DNA from: Actinomycetota bacterium
GTDB taxonomy: Bacteria > Actinomycetota > Geothermincolia > Geothermincolales > RBG-13-55-18
NCBI GenBank assembly: GCA_028275245.1
Contig: JAPWVA010000079.1
Span: forward strand, 1-6,332
Direction: 5' to 3'
DNA length: 6,332 bases
Below the pieces are notes generated by a model. That model saw nothing but the letters and a program-made list of their open reading frames with translations, made no database searches and was not told where the DNA came from. The first letter of the stretch is position 1. Each line of letters begins with the position of its first letter. Position numbers and translations under genes: made by a program. Shown here piece after piece: positions 4,429 to 6,332 of this stretch.

Positions 4429-6102
4429 CTACCCATTCAAGTCTAACATCTCTGGTCCTCCCCGACTCTCCTGTTCACCGTCTGAGGTCAGAGGTAAGGA
4501 GAAATGGAAGGTGCTGCCCTCGCCGGGCCTGCTCTCCACCCAGATGTGACCCCCGTGGGCCTCCACTATCTTTCGGCAGAGGTAAAGACCAAGACCCGTT
4601 CCCTGCACGTGGCGACTTCTCTCGTCCAGCACCCGGTGGAATTTATCGAAGACGTGGGTCTGTTGCTCCAGGGGGATGCCTATGCCCTGGTCCGAGACGC
4701 TCACCACCGCCTTGTCCCCCCGGGCCCGCACCGATAGGGTGACGGTGCTTCCCGGTGGCGAGTACTTCAGGGCGTTGTCCAGCAGGTTGGTGATGACCTG
4801 CTCCATCCTATCGGGATCGGCTCTCACCGGGACGGTTCCCTCCCGGGGGGCCAGTCGGAGGTGGTGAGAACCGGCCTGGGGCCGCATCTTTTCCAGCACC
4901 CTTTCCGCCAGGGCGGAGATATCCACCTCCGTCATCCGGAGCTGAAGGCGGCCTGATTCCGCTCGTGAGGTTTCCAGCAAGTCCTTAATCAGCCTGGCCA
5001 ATCGGTCGGCCTCCCCTTCGATGATGGAGAGGAACTCCCGCTGCGTTTCCCGGTCGAAATCGACGTCCTCCCGCCTCAGGGTGGCGGCGTAGGCCTTTAT
5101 GGATGTGAGGGGCGTCCGCAGCTCGTGGGAAAGGGTGGACACGAACTCCTCCCGCATCCTCTCCAGGTCTTTCTCCGCCGTGATGTCCCTCACCATGGCC
5201 ACCAGCCCGGTGGTCTCATCCCCGGGGGTGGGGAAGAGGCGGGTCTCCACCCGCAGGACCCGGTCCGGGCCCACTAGCCTTATCTCCTCGACCGCTTCCC
5301 TTTTCTCCCCCAGGCTCCTGGAAAGGAGGTCGAGGAGGGGTTTTTCCAGCTGGAGGTCTTCCAGCCGGGGGGCCCCGGCTCCCCGGGATGGAAAGAGGCC
5401 GAGGAGATGTTCCGCGGAGGGGTTGTGGAAGATGAGCCTGCCTTGGCTGTCCAGGGCGAGTACGCCCTCACCGATGGAACCTAATACCGCCTCCAGGCAC
5501 CGGCGGCCCTCTTCCACCCGGGAAAGGAGGAGTACGAGGGAGAGGAGGTTGCCCGCCTCCCGGGCGAAAAAGGAAGCGGTGCGGCGCTCTTCTTGGGTGA
5601 AATCGCCCCGCTCCCGGTGGCGGACCAGCTCGAGGAACCCCGGGGGATTCCCCGGGGTGGCTATCGGGATCCCTAGGCGATGGAATCTTCCCGCCACCTC
5701 TTCATCCCAGGGAAACCAATTTCCTAACTGTTTGGGTTCATCCCCTTCACTTGGGGAGGAGGTAGTCCCTCCGGGGGGCTCCGTTGCGGGGATGAACTTG
5801 CAGTGGAGATACTTCTCCAGCGTGCCGGAAGCGGCTTTGACCCTGAAGACCCCACTCTCTTCTTGCAGCGCTAGGGCCCCTCCCTCTGCCCCGGTCGATT
5901 CCATGGCCAGCCGGACCAGGAACCCCAGGGATGAACTCATCTCCCCTTCCCCGGGGATCTCGCTGTAGTGTGGGGTTAATTCCTCGACCTGTAGCGCGAA
6001 GGGGGTGGCCGGTTTGAAGGGGAAGTCGACCCCATATGGGGAGCGGCTGTACCCCTTCCCCGGTCCTTCCTGCTCGAGGTCCAGGGTCCTGCGGGAGTCC
6101 AT
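4429..6102 (-). CDS. Soluble GAF-PAS sensor histidine kinase, 557 aa
   Basis: Sensor kinase of a two-component pathway, without membrane segments, so it senses inside the cell or through a partner. Residues 1-50 are a poorly conserved tail. About 56-195 resemble a GAF domain, which often binds small ligands. About 200-310 form a PAS domain (VLGSIGEGVLALDSQG at 206-221, ending in VRDITAEKD). The HisKA dimer domain (315-382) holds the phospho-acceptor H326 in STLSHELRTPL. The ATPase domain (about 425-537) shows the N box around N439/N443, the G1 box D471-QGIG, the F box F485-DKF488 and the G2 box GTGLGL at 501-506. All catalytic boxes are intact. Likely phosphate acceptors are the receivers of the two downstream regulators, inferred from gene order. 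The ATG at 6102 is the first start after an in-frame stop but has no clear ribosome site; M55 is an alternative. No heme- or flavin-binding residue was identified. Confidence 0.95.
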   Translation of the reverse strand: MDSRRTLDLEQEGPGKGYSRSPYGVDFPFKPATPFALQVEELTPHYSEIPGEGEMSSSLGFLVRLAMESTGAEGGALALQEESGVFRVKAASGTLEKYLHCKFIPATEPPGGTTSSPSEGDEPKQLGNWFPWDEEVAGRFHRLGIPIATPGNPPGFLELVRHRERGDFTQEERRTASFFAREAGNLLSLVLLLSRVEEGRRCLEAVLGSIGEGVLALDSQGRLIFHNPSAEHLLGLFPSRGAGAPRLEDLQLEKPLLDLLSRSLGEKREAVEEIRLVGPDRVLRVETRLFPTPGDETTGLVAMVRDITAEKDLERMREEFVSTLSHELRTPLTSIKAYAATLRREDVDFDRETQREFLSIIEGEADRLARLIKDLLETSRAESGRLQLRMTEVDISALAERVLEKMRPQAGSHHLRLAPREGTVPVRADPDRMEQVITNLLDNALKYSPPGSTVTLSVRARGDKAVVSVSDQGIGIPLEQQTHVFDKFHRVLDERSRHVQGTGLGLYLCRKIVEAHGGHIWVESRPGEGSTFHFSLPLTSDGEQESRGGPEMLDLNG

Positions 6103-6106
6103 GGGC

Positions 6107-6151
6107 CTACCGCGGGGTTGGGAGCATCATCTTCTTGTTCCTGCCTTGCAC
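6107..6151 (-). CDS. Possible leader peptide ahead of the histidine kinase
   Basis: A GTG at 6151, four bases after GGAGG (6156-6160), opens a 14-codon frame reading MQGRNKKMMLPTPR. Its TAG ends four bases before the kinase ATG. The kinase start lacks its own ribosome site, so reinitiation after this short frame would be a plausible way to translate it. An in-frame ATG-ATG at 6130-6125 could serve as an alternative start. No homologous leader peptide is known to me, and so short a frame can arise by chance. Confidence 0.25.
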   Translation of the reverse strand: MQGRNKKMMLPTPR

Positions 6152-6332
6152 TTGGCCTCCAGCTTCTCCTTAATGCCGTTCTTAATTCATTTCGACTACC
6201 CGCGGGTAATGTCCTTCCGGGTGGCGCGCTGGCCCCGCACCGGGTTTTCCCCGTGAGGTCCATGTCATGGTCAGCTTATTGGAGGACGTACCGAGCTCTT
6301 TCCATCCCGGCGGTGTCAGGCCCCGGAGGCGC
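6152..6332. other. Right flank without an assignable gene
   Basis: Upstream of the kinase the sequence holds the palindrome above and weak coding signals only. On the minus strand one frame is open from the edge to a TAA at 6182 (49 codons, ending VVEMN); it could be the tail of an upstream gene, though GC-rich DNA often leaves such frames. On the plus strand an ATG at 6267, eight bases after GAGG, opens a frame to the edge beginning MVSLLEDVPSSFHPGGV; a divergent gene starting here is possible. Neither has enough length to support a call. Confidence 0.4.
6197..6208. promoter_or_regulatory. Perfect 12-base palindrome upstream of the kinase operon
   Basis: TACCCGCGGGTA is a perfect palindrome centred about 100 bases before the kinase start. 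Its position would suit an operator for a dimeric regulator. No promoter boxes with good spacing were found next to it; AT-rich GAATTAAG lies just downstream on the minus strand. No second copy occurs in the window. Confidence 0.3.

Noticed and set aside
5099..5968. Plus-strand open frame of 289 codons
   Set aside because: It is antisense to the kinase gene. The protein is dominated by Ser and Arg with no domain, as expected from the complement of GC-rich coding DNA.

Overview
The window is GC-rich chromosomal DNA from a bacterium. Arginine is often written AGG and isoleucine often ATA, several starts carry strong AAGGAG-type ribosome binding sites, and the one tRNA has its CCA tail encoded. 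With an exported lipoprotein and two-component and c-di-GMP type signalling, this would fit a high-GC, possibly thermophilic lineage such as a deep-branching actinobacterium. That placement is a guess from style; no marker gene here fixes the taxon.

Left part (1-545, minus strand). tRNA-Ala(CGC) is followed by a small unrecognised protein of 104 residues. Its stop codon overlaps the start of another gene that runs off the left edge. Next comes a 537-base stretch with no credible gene but several inverted repeats (546-1082).

Middle (1083-2362). A plus-strand gene encodes a lipoprotein of the calcineurin-like metallophosphoesterase superfamily. It converges on the signalling cluster across a 422-base gap that holds hairpins and a 29-base near-copy of part of the phosphoesterase gene.

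Right part (2363-6102, minus strand). In transcription order there is a soluble GAF-PAS sensor histidine kinase, then a REC-GGDEF protein whose signature is GGDDF, then, after a 313-base gap rich in hairpins, a REC-LytTR response regulator. The kinase and the REC-GGDEF gene are 31 bases apart and look like one operon. The REC-LytTR gene may have its own promoter or a regulated leader. A simple reading is one cytosolic kinase feeding two receivers, one with a nucleotide-type output and one with a DNA-binding output. The pairing is inferred from gene order only.

The most interesting non-coding signals are in the leader of the REC-LytTR gene: a three-part sequence that can fold in two mutually exclusive ways (3221-3250), and a run of three consecutive hairpins bracketed by an exact 11-base direct repeat (3260-3373). 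I recognised no known riboswitch class. I saw no CRISPR array, transposase, integrase or known defence gene. High GC makes chance hairpins common, so all RNA-structure claims here need comparative testing.
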